Positions 1 through 13,500 of a stretch of 64,000 nt of DNA are shown one piece after another; the first letter of the stretch is position 1, and each line of letters starts with the position of its first letter. The position numbers and the translations under genes are program-made. The DNA lies in assembly GCA_027596075.1 (NCBI GenBank), contig JADGJC010000147.1:33169-97168 (forward strand), in the 5' to 3' direction. The stretch is from Rhizophlyctis rosea (taxonomy: Eukaryota; Chytridiomycota; Chytridiomycetes; Rhizophlyctidales; Rhizophlyctidaceae). The notes below the pieces were generated by a model. It was given only the letters and a program-made list of their open reading frames with translations. It ran no database searches and had not been told where the DNA came from.

Positions 1-3000
1 AGTAGAGTTCACAAAAAAGAACAGCAGTGGACGTTCACAAATCCGTCGTTCGACGCTGCGAAGTAGGTTCCGGATGGTAAAACCTGATCGTAGCATACGA
101 TTCCCAACTCGTTGCGCCGGAGTCATTGTTCCAAAGGGGCCAAGATTTTCACTGCTAACATCAATTCATCAATGGAGCTCGTAGTATGAATCTCTCTTCA
201 TGAACCCAGCAGCGACCCAAGTTTGACTTCCCTGCTATTGTGCATGTGTTGTGTCGATTTTGCTCTCTGCAACCGAATCATAAATTTTCTGGATCGGTAA
301 CAGCACCTGTAAGTTGTGCAGACTACTTCACGAGCATCGGTGGACGTATCTCATGACGCTGTCTCCAACTGAAGAACATCGCCGGATGACCATCCTGCTC
401 GTTCAAATGATAGCACGTTCCATTCTGAGCATCTCTTTTTCCAGCGACACGTCCATCTGCCATTGCTTTCAACAAGAGCATTGCAGACCGATTGCTCCGT
501 TCTTCTCTAATGAGTTCGATACTTCTTGCATCTGCCATTTCATCTGGCAAGAGACGTCCTGGTAGTGCAACACTGCCTACGTCGCATCAGGTACTTCAGG
601 TGCTTGGTTTACTCACTTTGTGCCACGATGATTCTACCAATCAACGGGTTTTGTCTCGCTACCCATACTGACAAAGAACCTTCATTCTGAATGTACAACG
701 AAAAATGAAATGTGTGAATTGCCTTTACTAACCTGGACTTGGACGACTTACAAAGCCAAGTCAGTCATATCATGGGTGGACATCAATTCATTGTGAGATT
801 GCCGATTGAACTAAGTTGTGAGTTTCAAGCTGCCTTTGTAAAAGGAGTGGAGGTTCTGAATGGAATAAAAGAAGGAGGGTCTATGTACCTTAAACTTAGA
901 TGGTTACGCGGAGCGCATATACACTTCCAAGACAATTGATGCCTTGAAGGTACGCGACTATCATTCCAAATTCAGACGGTCAAATAATCCTGAAGGCTTG
1001 GAGCTCTCGACCTCATCAGCCCATCATTATGGCCCAGTCATAAGGAAATGATGAACAAATCTGGCTGTGATAGTTCCTGAATCTTTGGATTCCGTACAAA
1101 TTGCCTCTATTACAATGAAGGTCATGCGGGAAGGGCATCCCCTTGGGCTCGTTGATTGTTGTTGGATGGCAAAAACGTAACTTGCTGCAAACAGCTAGAA
1201 CCCGGAAAACTTTGGTCTTTCCAGAAGCTGCCCCGGCCCGGCGGGTTTCACCGAGAGCTATCAGCGGCCATGGGTACGCTATTTCCAAACCTTGATCTGA
1301 CGCCATTGTACAGTGAAGCATACTTTACTGAGTTCACTGTCCACCGACCGGCTTCAAATTCTTTATGTATCCCAAAGACAAGGGCGGCTTGAGTAGCTTC
1401 CAAAAAGGGTTGCGATCCCGAATTTGAGCGGAGGACGACAACTGGATGTTTCATGGACTTCAAATGCGGTAGCATCTTCCCTGGCCTCATTCATTGCTCG
1501 CCCGCCTTTTGGCTTTTCTCACTGGGCTTTGACTCCCAAATGTACTCCTCTCAAGTGTTTCGGGGGTCACTTTCCACCAACGAGGTTGCTTCGTCTACAT
1601 GCTTCATAATCCTTAATATACAAAAACGATTCGGACTCCGATGATGCAACGAGGGACGTGAGCGAGACGCGGAGTGGACACGCCCCCACGCTCCTGTATC
1701 CTCAAAGTTGAGCTGATTAATAATTGAGCTAAGATCATGCTCGTTCGGCATGGCCTTATTCAACCGACGCTTCGGCAATCAGCGAAAGATCAAGTCTTCG
1801 TGTTGCTCAAGTAGTGCAATCAATGTTGGAATGATAGCCATAATGACGACCAAGCTGTTTTCCGTGCATTGGCGTTGTTCGCCCCATCTTTTTTTAGTGG
1901 ATCGTTTCAGTATCACCACGGTCCGTCTGATGGTTGACTTCGCGATGCGTCACGCCAGGACGAAGAAAAAGGTATGATGTGAGACATGTCGAGTGGAGGA
2001 GAGGAGAGACTTGGATAATGACCCAACAAGCTCTGCTCATGAGTCATCAGAGGATGTTTTGTACCGACCTGCAGCCGCATGGTATCGTTTACAAGATCCA
2101 GAAGCCAATGTTTTTGTTACTTTGACAGTCTCTGGATGTTGTCCATGACTAAAAAGAACATTCTTTCGCAATTCGAATCCCAGTACGTCAGAAAAGGAAT
2201 GGGTATCAGGCGTACAGAAACTGTAGGGAGGTTGGTGAGGCCTTGGGACTTGGCTCACTCAGTTACTCTGCTCTTCATGTCCCAGATGATCCTATCCTAT
2301 TTGGCATTTCGTATTCGTCCCGGCTATTGACCCGAAGGCAAAAAGGGATGGGATCAAAGATGACATCAAGGACTGCATCAGTGGCATTCGATGGAACAAT
2401 TTAACTTACACACGAACGGCCCGCCACCTTAACGGCAATTTTTCGAAAAAGGCCGGAATCGTCGCACTTCGAATGTTCAAGCGTCAATGAAGCTCAGAAC
2501 CTTGCACCTGCCCCTGACTGAGTACTGTCAACCTCGAAATGCAATATGTGGCGGTGGCACTTTGGAAAAAATGGGCGGTGCAGGAAGATTTTGGCGATCC
2601 CGAACGCTACTGTACAGTCCATCGTCCAAGCATATCGCATCTCTGTGGTATGGCGCTGAGGCAAAATTGGCAAAGCTTCTGCCACTAGATGCGTCTGATG
2701 CCCATTTTGCAACAACTTTGCACTGCAGGCGGGAGTATTTCTGATGACCTTCTAAATGGGCAAGTGTGCCTCAACCGCGCCAGATAGTATGCAACGGGCC
2801 ATCCGAGCTTTATGGTCTTTGCTTTTTGAGCATATTGCCAAGACTCCAAATGCGACCATGATTGGGCAAATGGCAAGATGCTCCGCATTGAGGTGGCGAA
2901 AAAACAACAGCCTGTTACCAGAGCAAATTACATCAGAAACCGATGCGACCATCAATTATACCGTATGATATATTAATACTGTTCATCTACTATAACATTA

Positions 3001-3041
3001 AAACAAATATCATAGAACACCAACGCCCTCCTTCCCACTCC
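1..3041. other. Intergenic, no gene recognised
   Basis: No open frame here exceeds about 100 codons, none has recognisable domains, and I could not join any into a spliced gene. The composition is even, without the strong strand skew seen in the real genes downstream. It may contain old gene relics like those at 8-13 kb, but I could not align a clear pair here. Confidence 0.5.
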
Positions 3042-5081
3042 CTACTGTCCATCCAAATACAAAAACTGCCCCGCAATCGCGGCCCCAAACACGATACAAA
3101 TCACCGTGTTCTTCTTCTTGAAATGGTACAACAACAACAACGTAACAATAAACACCACCGCACTGATCGCGTTATGGTTGACTTGCACGATCGGGTTGGG
3201 GAAGCGTGGGTCGGAGAGGTTGGTGGCGAGGGAGGCGCGGACTAGGTCGAAGGCTGTTACTGCTATGATCCTGTAATGGATCGGTCAAAAATCGATCATA
3301 AATGAGAGTTAGGTGGTGATTTTAGGGAGCCTTACCCGACGACACTGCCCGTGACACCTTCGAAGAATGCACGACTGGGTCCGTGGTCGACGAGGCGTTG
3401 GAAGAAGTTGTGGCCGATGATTGTGAAGGAGAAGCAGGGGATGAACATGCCGATTGTCATTAGGATTGCGCCTAGGAAGCCGTATCCAACTGCGGGGTTC
3501 CAACCAAACGCAAAAAGAAAGGAAAAGCCGTTAGCAAGATCAATTTTGTGTTTCTGCGACACGATGCATGACTCGTTACCATCTCCATCGTGACCATTCT
3601 TTCCACCGATAAATCCGACGAATGTAGCGAAGATTACGAGAGGTGCTGGGAGGACGTTGCCCTACGGTTGAAAGTCCGTCAGCATCCATGATGCTTCACA
3701 AGTCCCAACATCAAAAACAAGTCCAAACCCCAGAACCTACCAACGCAATCCCATCCAAAAACTGCTGCTGCGTAATCCACCCACCAATCAACACAGCCTC
3801 CTGCTGCACAAACGGTATAGCCGTATACGCCCCTCCAAAACTCAACAGACCCCCCACAAGCCCCAACGCCGTCAAGTGTCCCGGTTCAGCTTCCTTCGCT
3901 ACACCGAGTCCCAAGCTCAACTTTGACGGGAAGCCCTTGAGGACGACGTACGTTATGTACCCGGCGTAGAGTGCGAGAATAGTCAGGACGCCGAGGATAC
4001 GGTGGTTACGGTCGATAAGTGTGAAGGCGATACCGAATACAGCGAGGGTGATGAAGAAGTTTAGGTGGAGGGCGCTGTTGAATGCTGCGAGCATGGCGAG
4101 GATGAAGAGGTAGGTGTTGAATTGTTTGGTTTTGTGGTCGATGAAGGCGTGTTCGCTGATCTGTCGGCGGATGTGTATCAGATATCTCATTCAGCTTCCA
4201 ACCCAACCCCATCCATCTCAATGCAACTCAGTCCAATCATAGTGCACTTGTGCCAGCTGCGCTGGCTCACTAATCTCCTTCGCAGATGCCACATCACACC
4301 AGCGTCCCCCTCCACCCCCCAACCCTCACCGCAAAAGCAAAAACCACAAATAGTCACCACTACCCACCTTATGCACAGCCCTAACAACAAACGCCGCAAC
4401 AACAGGCTGCAACGCCTTGAACGTCGCATTGAAGTACACATTATCTAACCCAATAATCGTGTACACATAACTCAACACCAGCATCAAGACGAATCCGGGT
4501 AGAACGAAACCCAATCCTCCAATCAAGGCTCCGAGCCTCCCACGAGAGAGGTAACCAAAGTAACAGCAGAGTTCAGCAGCTTCGGGACCGGGAAGGATTT
4601 GGTAGACCGCAAAAACGCGATTGAACCTGTTTTGGGATATCCATTTTTCCTTGTCGACGAGTTTTTCTTTTAGGAGGGCGATTTGGGCTACGGGGCCGCC
4701 CCAGGCGTTAAAGCCGAAGCCCTGTTTATGGGAGGGATACGTGCGTTGAGTGGGTTATACTTTCGTGAAAGCTTGACTTAATTGATGGAGACGAAGACTT
4801 GTGATGGATTTCCCGTCATCCAATTTCCGGTGCTAAAGCAATGACACCTTGTTCCCTTCCGCATTCCCAACACCACTCACCAGAAAAACCACAAAGAGCT
4901 TCCACAATGATAGACGAGGAGCGTAAATCTTGTCCTCCTCCTCCGCATCAACTGGAAGAACCACGACGGTACTGTCCTTTGGAGGGTCGTCCTTCGTTGG
5001 GGAGTCTACGACTACAGAGTTCTGGGAGGTAGCTTCCGTTGCAACCTTCCGCTCTACTGGAAGTGTGTCTTCACTAGCCAT
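3042..5081 (-). CDS. Chromate ion transporter (CHR family), 6 exons, 479 aa
   Basis: Multi-pass membrane transporter of the CHR family, whose known members export chromate or take up sulfate-like anions. Exons (high to low): 5081-4881, 4721-4368, 4160-3741, 3661-3580, 3489-3336, 3270-3042; all introns are GT..AG and the phases sum to 480 codons including the stop. The protein has the two homologous CHR halves. The first contains the GFNAWGGPVAQIAL motif and a PGPEAAE segment. The second begins near LSFGGAYTAIPFVQQEAV and ends in hydrophobic helices plus a short FKKKN-containing tail. About 67 N-terminal residues are acidic/Ser-Thr-rich and probably cytosolic. The start is the first ATG of exon 1, just before the conserved SLWKLFVVFLVSG helix. 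The third exon's 5' boundary (ISEHAFID) was chosen by frame and by fit to the family. Family assignment is firm; substrate is inferred. Confidence 0.9.
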
Positions 5082-8000
5082 GGTGGGAAGGTAGTGGGGT
5101 AATGGAAGTACGATGGTACGAGGTCCATAGGTGAAAGGGACGTGGGGAGGGTGGGGGTTGATTATATGCTTTTTCTCAGCACTGACAACACACCAACAAA
5201 AACCTCGTAATAACATTGCGAAGCCACAATTGCGCGAGTGTCACAAAACGCAATTGATCGCCGGTCCGGAGCTGTCCGGAGGTGCCGAGAAATGGGTATT
5301 GCATTGAAACGGAGGTAATGCTGGGCCGCAATTGGTGATACACAGTGGTCATCGGAGCCTTCCGGAATCGCGCAATTTGCACTCCTCCTGTGTTCCGGGA
5401 AGTGGGTTGGCCAATACCAATGTGTCGTTGCTGATTCAACTCGAACATTGCTCATAGTGCACCTCAGGGAATTGTGATTCTTGAAGTCATTCGCTCTTGA
5501 ATTTTGGGGACCTATTGAACAGTAGTGACTATGATGTGTCCAAGTCGCAAAAGAATCATTGATTGGGGACGGATCAACTGAGTCGTGGCGAGGAGGTCTA
5601 CTTTCAACAGGGACCCCCATTCGAAGGCTGATTGATGGTTGATGGTTGCGGAGTGTTATGAGTGACCTGGTACCGTATGCCCAGAAAATGATGATTGACC
5701 TATCACTTTGCTCCTGACTTGTGTCGTCTTATGATGATGGCGCGCAAATGCTATGATTTCATGCATCAACGTGGCCTCAGCAGATCGTGACTTCTGATTC
5801 GCTTCTTTCGCATTGTGTGCACCGTCTCGGTGACGGGGACTTATACACAAGCTGTCAAAGCCAAAAAGAACTGATCCAGCAAGTCGGATAGTGAAACATT
5901 TTTGATGAGCTTACAAATATGCTGATGCCTTGATTGTAGCTGAGGCAACTTGAGGGATTCAAGGTCTTGGAGATACCACAAGCGGCTTTGTTCACATTTC
6001 CCATTCCACTTTTATCACCACGTCAAACAGCGGTCTGGTGAGATCGATATTGCTAAGGTTTCATACGTCCCCCCCCCCCCCCCTCTTCACCCTCAGCGCC
6101 CGCTGGGGAGAGTGTTGCGGTCCCTAAACAATCGGACTTGACCTTATGAGGGATACGCTCGTCGAGAGTTTGGACCTTCTCGAAGGCCTATCGCAATGGG
6201 CAGTAGCAGCAGCTTGCAAGTAGTCGCACCTGCTTGCAAGCTCAAAGAGATCTTACCAAACTCAGCGTGAAGGCGTGCAATCCTGCCACTTTCCACAGTG
6301 TGCATGCATTGAATCTCAGATGGATTTTGGATCGCAGTCGTCCGCACCTTCGTCTCTTCTTTTTCACATGACATGTGTGTACTTATTTGGAACAATCTCT
6401 TAATTGGACATTCTTGATAAAGTCGCGGAAATGTAGCAGTAGCTACATAACAAAAAACAAAAGGGGCGATGGCAGATTGATCAATAGAGATTCCATTCAG
6501 TCATCACTTTAATGAAATAGCCTGTGTTCAAGATTTGAAATCAAGATTTCCCAAGAGTTGAAAGGTCTTACAGGCAAACCGGGAATTTCAGCTTTTCACA
6601 TACACTTGAGACGACGTGCCCGTCATCACAGGCAGTGAGACGAGATCCTCCATAAACTGCGACTTCTTTGAAATTGCATCATGAGCGAAATCGGATGTAG
6701 CGCAAGCGGATTTCTTGAATAATGTCCAACCATGCACCGCTCTTCAGACTGAAGAGCGACCTTGGACGACCCGAAGAGGAATGGAAACCTGGCATTCCTC
6801 GAATTGAATGCCATTCGTGATCAAGACCGTCCGTTTCGGCAGCCCATGGTGGGACCGGCCTTCAATGAACACATCTCAAAATGAGGGTGATGCAACTTTG
6901 GTCCAAACCCCAATGTATCAGCTAACATGGTGCAGTCATCAAAGATGGAGTTCGTCCAGAGCGTGCCTCTTTTTGAGAGGTGGTAAGACATATCATGATC
7001 CCCGCTCCTTTCAGCCGCAACGGCCACGCCCTGTTGGTGGCATACCCCATTTATCCACCTAGTGTTTTTTCCTCCAATTATGTGCGCCACCGAAAAAGGC
7101 GAGGACAAACTTGAACACATTGCCAACCCGACATGCCAAATCATTTCAAGTGGGCTTCTCGCCCTCGTGAACAAATTCATGGTCCATGCAACCTATCTTG
7201 CTACCGTATTGCGCTGCTCGGGAAAGGGGCATTAAAGTGACCTCAACCACCAAGAACGTCTAGTTCCACAACGTTCGCTTGACCCACTTACTCTTGAATC
7301 CAACAAATCAAACTTTAGTCTGGTTGAATACTTGTGAATTTCATTGCACTTATCTCTTTTCACTGCACCCATGACCGACAAAGAAGAATGATGACCAATC
7401 CTCGGTCGATTTCAAACATGGCTGAAACAACTGACATGCCGAACGCTGGCATGTTGGCCTTTTAATCTCAGAACGCACAGCTCAAGCATCATACTTCGCA
7501 CACACGGTCCCTTCTGATCATTTCGTGATGGGTGATGAACTGCATCAGGGGGAGCTTGTGATGAAGCTCGGCCTGCCAGATCTGCTATTTCAAATATATA
7601 AATAGCTCGCCTTGACAAAGTTTGTCTTTGGGCCAAGCGACACCCGCCAGATTTGAGGCACCGTTGTCGGGATTACTTTGTCTACAATTGAGGGATTGGA
7701 CGGATTGCAATATGTGTGGTTTAGTACGCTCACCTGTACCACGGACAATAAGGGTTGGCGGTGAAATGCAGGAGACACACCGTGAGACGAGGATCCCTGT
7801 TCGTCTCCCTTGCCGCAGACAGACATCGTGCCACTGCCACTATTCAGCAATTTCCAGCATCTTTTCAACATGCGACGTGTTGAATCAAGTGCATCCATTC
7901 GGGATGATTCGACTGATTGGCTTTCGGCAACTACCAATAAGAAGCGATCTGCCAGGGGCGACGGAGCAATGCGATGACCCAATGGCGCGCGATGCCATCG

Positions 8001-8209
8001 CAACCAACCCCGATGATGCAGCTTAAGATACTTCTGATGGTGGACGTTATGTGTAGCAGTCGATACATATCCTTTTTCCTGCTACGGCGACACACTTCAG
8101 GATCAATTATCAACAACGGCCAACGTCAATGAAGAACTGACATGTAGAGCTCTTGGAGCAGAAACGGGAACTGGGCCCACGCATCTGGAATGAGTTGCCT
8201 GCTTGACAT

Positions 8210-9870
8210 CATACTCCACCCGCAAAAACAGGGCAATGCTCGTTGGACATTAAAATTGGAAGTCCCTCATGTGTACACATACAGACTTCAGAGCAAATTG
8301 AAAATGGTCGAAGAACGAATGCTCAGTGCGTCATTTGAGAATGGAAATTTTTTTCCTTGAGATGTTCAATGGTAGCGTTATCTGGCCTATAGAGAGTAAT
8401 ATCAGCGGCCTTGCCTTTGTCTGGTGTGTGCGGCTGTACCCGAATCCAAGATGGCAACCATGTGGTGCCAAACTACCTTTGAACCTTGCTATCGTCTCTC
8501 AAACAGAACTCTTCCCAGATGCGGTGAGTACCCTTTGTCTAATTCTCACGAGTGCGACCAATTTTCTTTTGTGTTCCGCAAAGAAGGGTTCGTCCCCTTG
8601 GCGATGTGTGAAAATGATAGATTGGGACATATCGAGCTATCACAAAAGAGAAGCTGGAAGAAGGGAAGTTGAAACAGATAGAACGACTCCCTGTCGGTCT
8701 GTCCAATCAATTCCAGTCACTGTTTGGAAACTTGAAGCCGCATGCATCAAGCATCCTTCCTTCCACGTCTATAATTTGAGCGGTCAGCTTTTGATATTTG
8801 AGCTGTACCTTTGGTAGATCCAATGCCGACAGCGACATGATTCCCGTTCATCCTGTCGAGACAAAACTCGCTCTGATGACGACCGCATTACTTTTTGATC
8901 TCTCAAAGCTTGGATGAGTGCGTTTTGGTGCATGGCCATTGCCAGCTGTGTCAAACGGGTCCCCTCTTTGAAACTCTTTGTGTGATCCTTCAGAGCCAAT
9001 TGGGTGGATGTATACCGTGCGTTTATAACCCAAGGCATCTTGCCCCTATCGAAGTCAGCTGCAATAAGTACACAAGACGACTTCTCCAAGGACTGGTGCT
9101 GCTTCTTGTTACACCGATCATAGATGAGCAGTGTTGCGTTTGACGTACTCTCGTGAACTGTTACGCCTACACGATCATTCGTATCGCCCAACAGTAACCA
9201 CCCAAATACCCTTGAACTATTGCCCAACCTGCCTTCTGGCGATGTAATGGAGTTTTGGTAATCTCGCTTTTTGCACATCGTGCTGTCAACACATGATTGA
9301 TCTCCATTTCATCCGATACGTCATTTGAGATAACAACTTGTTAGTGCTGTAGACCGGTCAGACAAAAGGAATCCGGGAAAAAGCGTATGGACGGCGGGGG
9401 ACGAAGAGGTTCTCCAACTCGCAAAGCGTTGACCTTGAAGAGCAAGTGTCATAAAAGTTTTGATGCGAAGAATCTAGCGCTTGAACTCCAAATCTCACTT
9501 TGCGGTGAATCATGCAGTTCTTACAACTTAGCGCAGCTAACGGAACGATAGAAACCATCAGATCACGAGAATGCAGAGCGCAGAATGTCCGCCACCAGAG
9601 GTTGAGAGGGTGGCGGTTGAGGGGGAGTCTGTGTGTCGGGATTTGGGGTCGTGGATTACGAGGTCTATGTAGTATTACCCTTTCCAATGCTCGAAAAAGA
9701 TGCCCGAAAAAGATCCATACAGTTAAGGAGCTGCGAAACGTGCATAGATCAATTAGCATGTCACGCGAAGTTGAATCTCAAGTGTGCTTCATATCTCAAC
9801 TTACCCAACCTATACGATTCATCTCCAATGAACATACCCGCAAGGGCACTTTGAGATAATCGTGCCATAT
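8210..9870 (-). repeat. Diverged direct repeat, copy 1 (gene relic?)
   Basis: This stretch aligns colinearly with 10640-11900. The best segments are 8815-9050 against about 10966-11190, and 9480-9555 against about 11760-11830. Shared words include CAGCTGTG, TTCGTATCG/TTCGGTATC, and GAATCATGCAGT near 9508 and 11793. Identity is patchy and interrupted by indels. The longest frame is on the minus strand (8784-9278, 164 codons), so the strand given is a guess at the ancestral coding strand. No transposase, reverse transcriptase or terminal repeats were seen. Confidence 0.5.
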
Positions 9871-10342
9871 GCCAAGTACAACGTTCGGGACCATTCAAAT
9901 TGACACGCCTTAGTAAGCGAAGATTGAGGGCAAAAAGTTACAAAGCAGTGCATTAGCTCTTCAGGTTCCATAAGATCGAACCCTCCTTTTTCGTGCTCAT
10001 GGAAGGTTGATGCTGATGAGTGCTTCATGATGGCACAAGCATGTCTTCCTAATGTGCCGGTGTCAATTCGGACTACTGACCCATGTAGGCGAAGATGGGG
10101 GATCGAGAAAAAGGATGGACGCCAAGCATCTCCATCAGGCCAGGAATGGTGGGGGTGACGCTTCTGACCATCATTTGATCATCCAAATTTCAAGTTACAG
10201 AACCACCCCTCCTTTCAAATGACCATTTATCATGATGTGCCAGCTCCGCACGCAAATGAGCTTCCTTAATCCTCAATCAATAGGCACTTCAAGAAGACGT
10301 CACCATGTCAACCCGTAAACTCAGCTATGTCTCGCCGAGAGC

Positions 10343-11900
10343 ATGGAGCATGTTGATCGTGCAATTGCATTCACATTTGCTTTCCTTTTGTCACTGGCAA
10401 GAATGAAAGCCTTAAGGGATCGAGAAGACGGTGAGACTCGACAAGGCCAATGCACTCATGCAACCCGTCAATTAAGGAGGGCTGCCAGGCCAACCTTCAA
10501 ATTGAACTCATTACGTAGGAGGAGTGATGGGATCAGACTGACGATATCGTATCGGCCAAGCAGATTCTGCCGCACCAACGGGACCTCCCATACAGACACC
10601 ATCAAAACTGCAGAACAACATAATTGAGACGCCAACGACGATGTGCCAGACTTTGGCAGGTGCAAAGGGCCGAACGAATACACGTCCTTCAGGCCTTGAG
10701 GGTTTGGGATTGTAAAACCTTGAGCATGCAGAAAACTATTTGCGAAGCACAAGCTCCCATATCCCCTTCTCAATCCTGAAAGAGGATAGTTGGACCTCTC
10801 TGGATCTTCAGGCGGATGTTGACACTCCGATTAGGGAGTCCTAGTGACCCAGCAGAGACACCTGGGCAAGACAAGGCCCATCCAATACGGTTATTCCCGA
10901 GAATCCTTTTTCTTTTCTGCAATCCTTCGTGTCAATTGTTTGGGCATGTAGGATGTATCCGCAACAGGTCAAATGCCGAGAACGGCAAGATACCAGTCCA
11001 TCATGTTGAGACAATCCTTTCCCTGGTGACGAGCAATACTCTCTGAACTCTTAACCTTCTATGATTGCATTTACCATCAACAGCTGTGACGGACGAGCTC
11101 CCGATTCGAAACTCCGTTTGCAATCGCTCAGGACCAGACGGAATGGAATTTGGCTAACTCAAGGGCATCGCGTGGCTGTCAAAGTTAGTTGCAATGAGGG
11201 AAGAAGAGCGTCGCCTCGAAAGAAATGGTGCTCGGCATCTGTACTAGGACCCGAAAATGAACACGTTTTTCGTTCGGTATCACTGTCATGGGTTATTGCC
11301 CAAACAAATCCTCCATATCGCTCAACTTCAACCACTCAAAAGGCGATGCTCAACATGGCCTTCAGCAATGTCATGGATTGCAAGAACCTGGCTTTTTGCC
11401 GTGCTGCCACACACAGGATAGAGCATAAATTATCGATTGAATACGTCTCTAAAGATCGCATTTTGTTAGCGCCGGAGAGCGGGTCAACAAAAAGGAATTG
11501 AAAAGAGCAACGACCGGAGTAGGAGGAGGCCTCCAACTGGCAGACGATTGATTTCGAACGACAATCGCAGTAATCGCTATTGGGAGTTTGAAGCGAAGAA
11601 TAGCCTAAGCCAGCGTATGAGATATCTCTCCTCATGTCAATTGTGCCGGGACCATCTAGATACACCTATACCACCGGTACTGAATCATTTTGTCCCTTCA
11701 GCTTCCAGAAACTCGCATTCAAACAGCGCAAATAGGAGCCGTGCCAGTGTTCGGAGCTGCACTCTTTCTTCAAATTCCAGATCTCCCCTTGCGATGAATC
11801 ATGCAGTCACACGTCGACACAGCAGTTGGAACGATGTACACGTACCTGACCTGTAAAGGTATGCAGTCGTGTTTCCTCCTTTTTGGTTCTCAGGTAATTT
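10343..11900 (-). repeat. Diverged direct repeat, copy 2
   Basis: The right-hand portion (10640-11900) pairs with 8210-9870. The left-hand portion (10370-10740) pairs with 13110-13450, sharing segments such as ATCGGCCAAGCAGA at about 10551 and 13291, and the CTTTGAACGAACACGTGTCC-like block around 10670 and 13420. The copies are too diverged and indel-ridden to be active and have no intact frame. This looks like old segmental duplication of a once-coding unit rather than a recent mobile element. Confidence 0.5.
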
Positions 11901-13104
11901 GAGATGAATCTGACCAAATTTAGAAGAGTCCACACTCCTTTACATAGTATGTAAGGTGATGGCATCATTCTTTCCAAGCTCGACTCAGATCGTAACTTTT
12001 CACTGAAGGAATCTTGAGACAATGGGGCGAGAGCCAACGTCGCTGAACACAGATGTGCCACGGACTCCTACTTCGTAGCTTCGCTGGAGATCGTTTCGTC
12101 CAAGTCCAGCCTTTTGAGGACACATTGAGGCCCTGAATGCTGCGGCGTAAGCTGGCGTAGGTCCGTGTTATCAGCACAGGGAGAATTCACATGGAAAGGA
12201 AGCGGGTCAGAATGGCGCCGGCGTTTCTCCTTCTCAGTTGGAAACTCTGAGCTAAATCTGCAACCTTTGCCAGCAAAACAAGCTGGAGGGGGGAGGTAGG
12301 TTGAATCATATTGTGTTTGAATGCATACCCCTTGAACATTCATGCACTTCATCCTGCCATCTCCATACTTGTTGAACCGAGTTGCAAACAAAAAAGATCC
12401 AAAGGACTCCCGCTGACGCATTGCAAGATGCGCATACATCGATTACATCATCTCACTCGTTTTGCAGCTCAAGATGCGCCTTACCATACGCTTGGGTTTT
12501 GTCCTGCCTTCCCTACCCATCCCATCTTAGCGGAATGAATCTCATTACGCAAGCCAAACCAGTCCAAGATCGTTCATTCTGGCAGGTCAGAGCAAAGTGA
12601 GCAAGCCCGGTCTAAGGAAGAAACAGTGTCTAAACTCTAGTAGCTCTTCATGCGTCGCCACGAGAGTCCTCCTTTTTCTTGTTCAGAAATAGACCAAAAC
12701 ATGGCCCCGGCTCCTCACTCTCCTCAAATGATGAATGTGACACTGCTCACAAATATGGAGGAAGATGGCAATATGGGGGGAAAAAATGTTAGTTCCATGG
12801 TTGTATATGAGCCAAGAATGGACCATAAAATTCACCATGGCTGCTGCTTTTGAGAGTCTTTGAGGCTTTTGGCCATGATTCGGTTCATGATCTTCAAAGT
12901 TTCAAAGTTACGACGGAACCTCTGAGGCCAAGTTTGAGCCAGCTGAAAACCATGAGTGGGCCAATGATGCGGATGCTAAACAAAGATGAAAGTCTCCAAA
13001 GCGTCTATTGATCAGGAAGCGATATCTAAGCCCGCGAAACCGTCTTCCCTTGAATTCCGCATTTGAGGTCCATTCTTAAAAGCTGGAGAGGTATGAAGAA
13101 TGCT

Positions 13105-13500
13105 CATTACGCCTTTGATCCTGATTATGTCAACATCTGCTTTCGTTTTGTCATTGGCAAGTCTTGGACCTTGGAGGACTTGACAGGGGCCGCCGCGTGA
13201 TCAGGTGTCCTTTGGCAGCAAATAGCTCAAGATTATCGCAATGTTACTTACACATGATATGCGTATGGAATCAGGTGGTGCCAATTGATATCGGCCAAGC
13301 AGATGGTGGAGGCGCAACGAGTTGTTTGACAAAATCATGATTGGAAAGCAGAACCAAAAAAAAACTCCGGAACGCCAAGGTATTTTGCCAAACCTTGCCA
13401 GCGGCAAAGCGGTGCACTTTGAACGAACACGTGTCCTTCGGCTGGTGTTTGGGCATGTGAGGGCTTATCCAGGGAGACATTCTTTATGCAGAAGCGCCAA
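13105..13500. repeat. Diverged direct repeat, copy 3 (partial)
   Basis: It matches the left part of the 10343-11900 copy. ACATCTGCTTTCGTTTTGTC at 13134 corresponds to ACATTTGCTTTCCTTTTGTC at about 10371. The ATCGGCCAAGCAGA word and the ACACGTGTCCTTC block follow in the same order. The copy ends before the segments shared by the two other copies, so it is partial or its right half has diverged beyond recognition. Confidence 0.45.

Noticed and set aside
6066..6085. Poly-C tract as a functional element
   Set aside because: A single homopolymer run with no partner or nearby gene; more likely slippage or sequencing noise.
8784..9278. 164-codon minus-strand frame as a real gene
   Set aside because: Its homologous copy at about 11.0-11.3 kb is broken by stops and indels and no domain is recognisable; kept as a relic instead.
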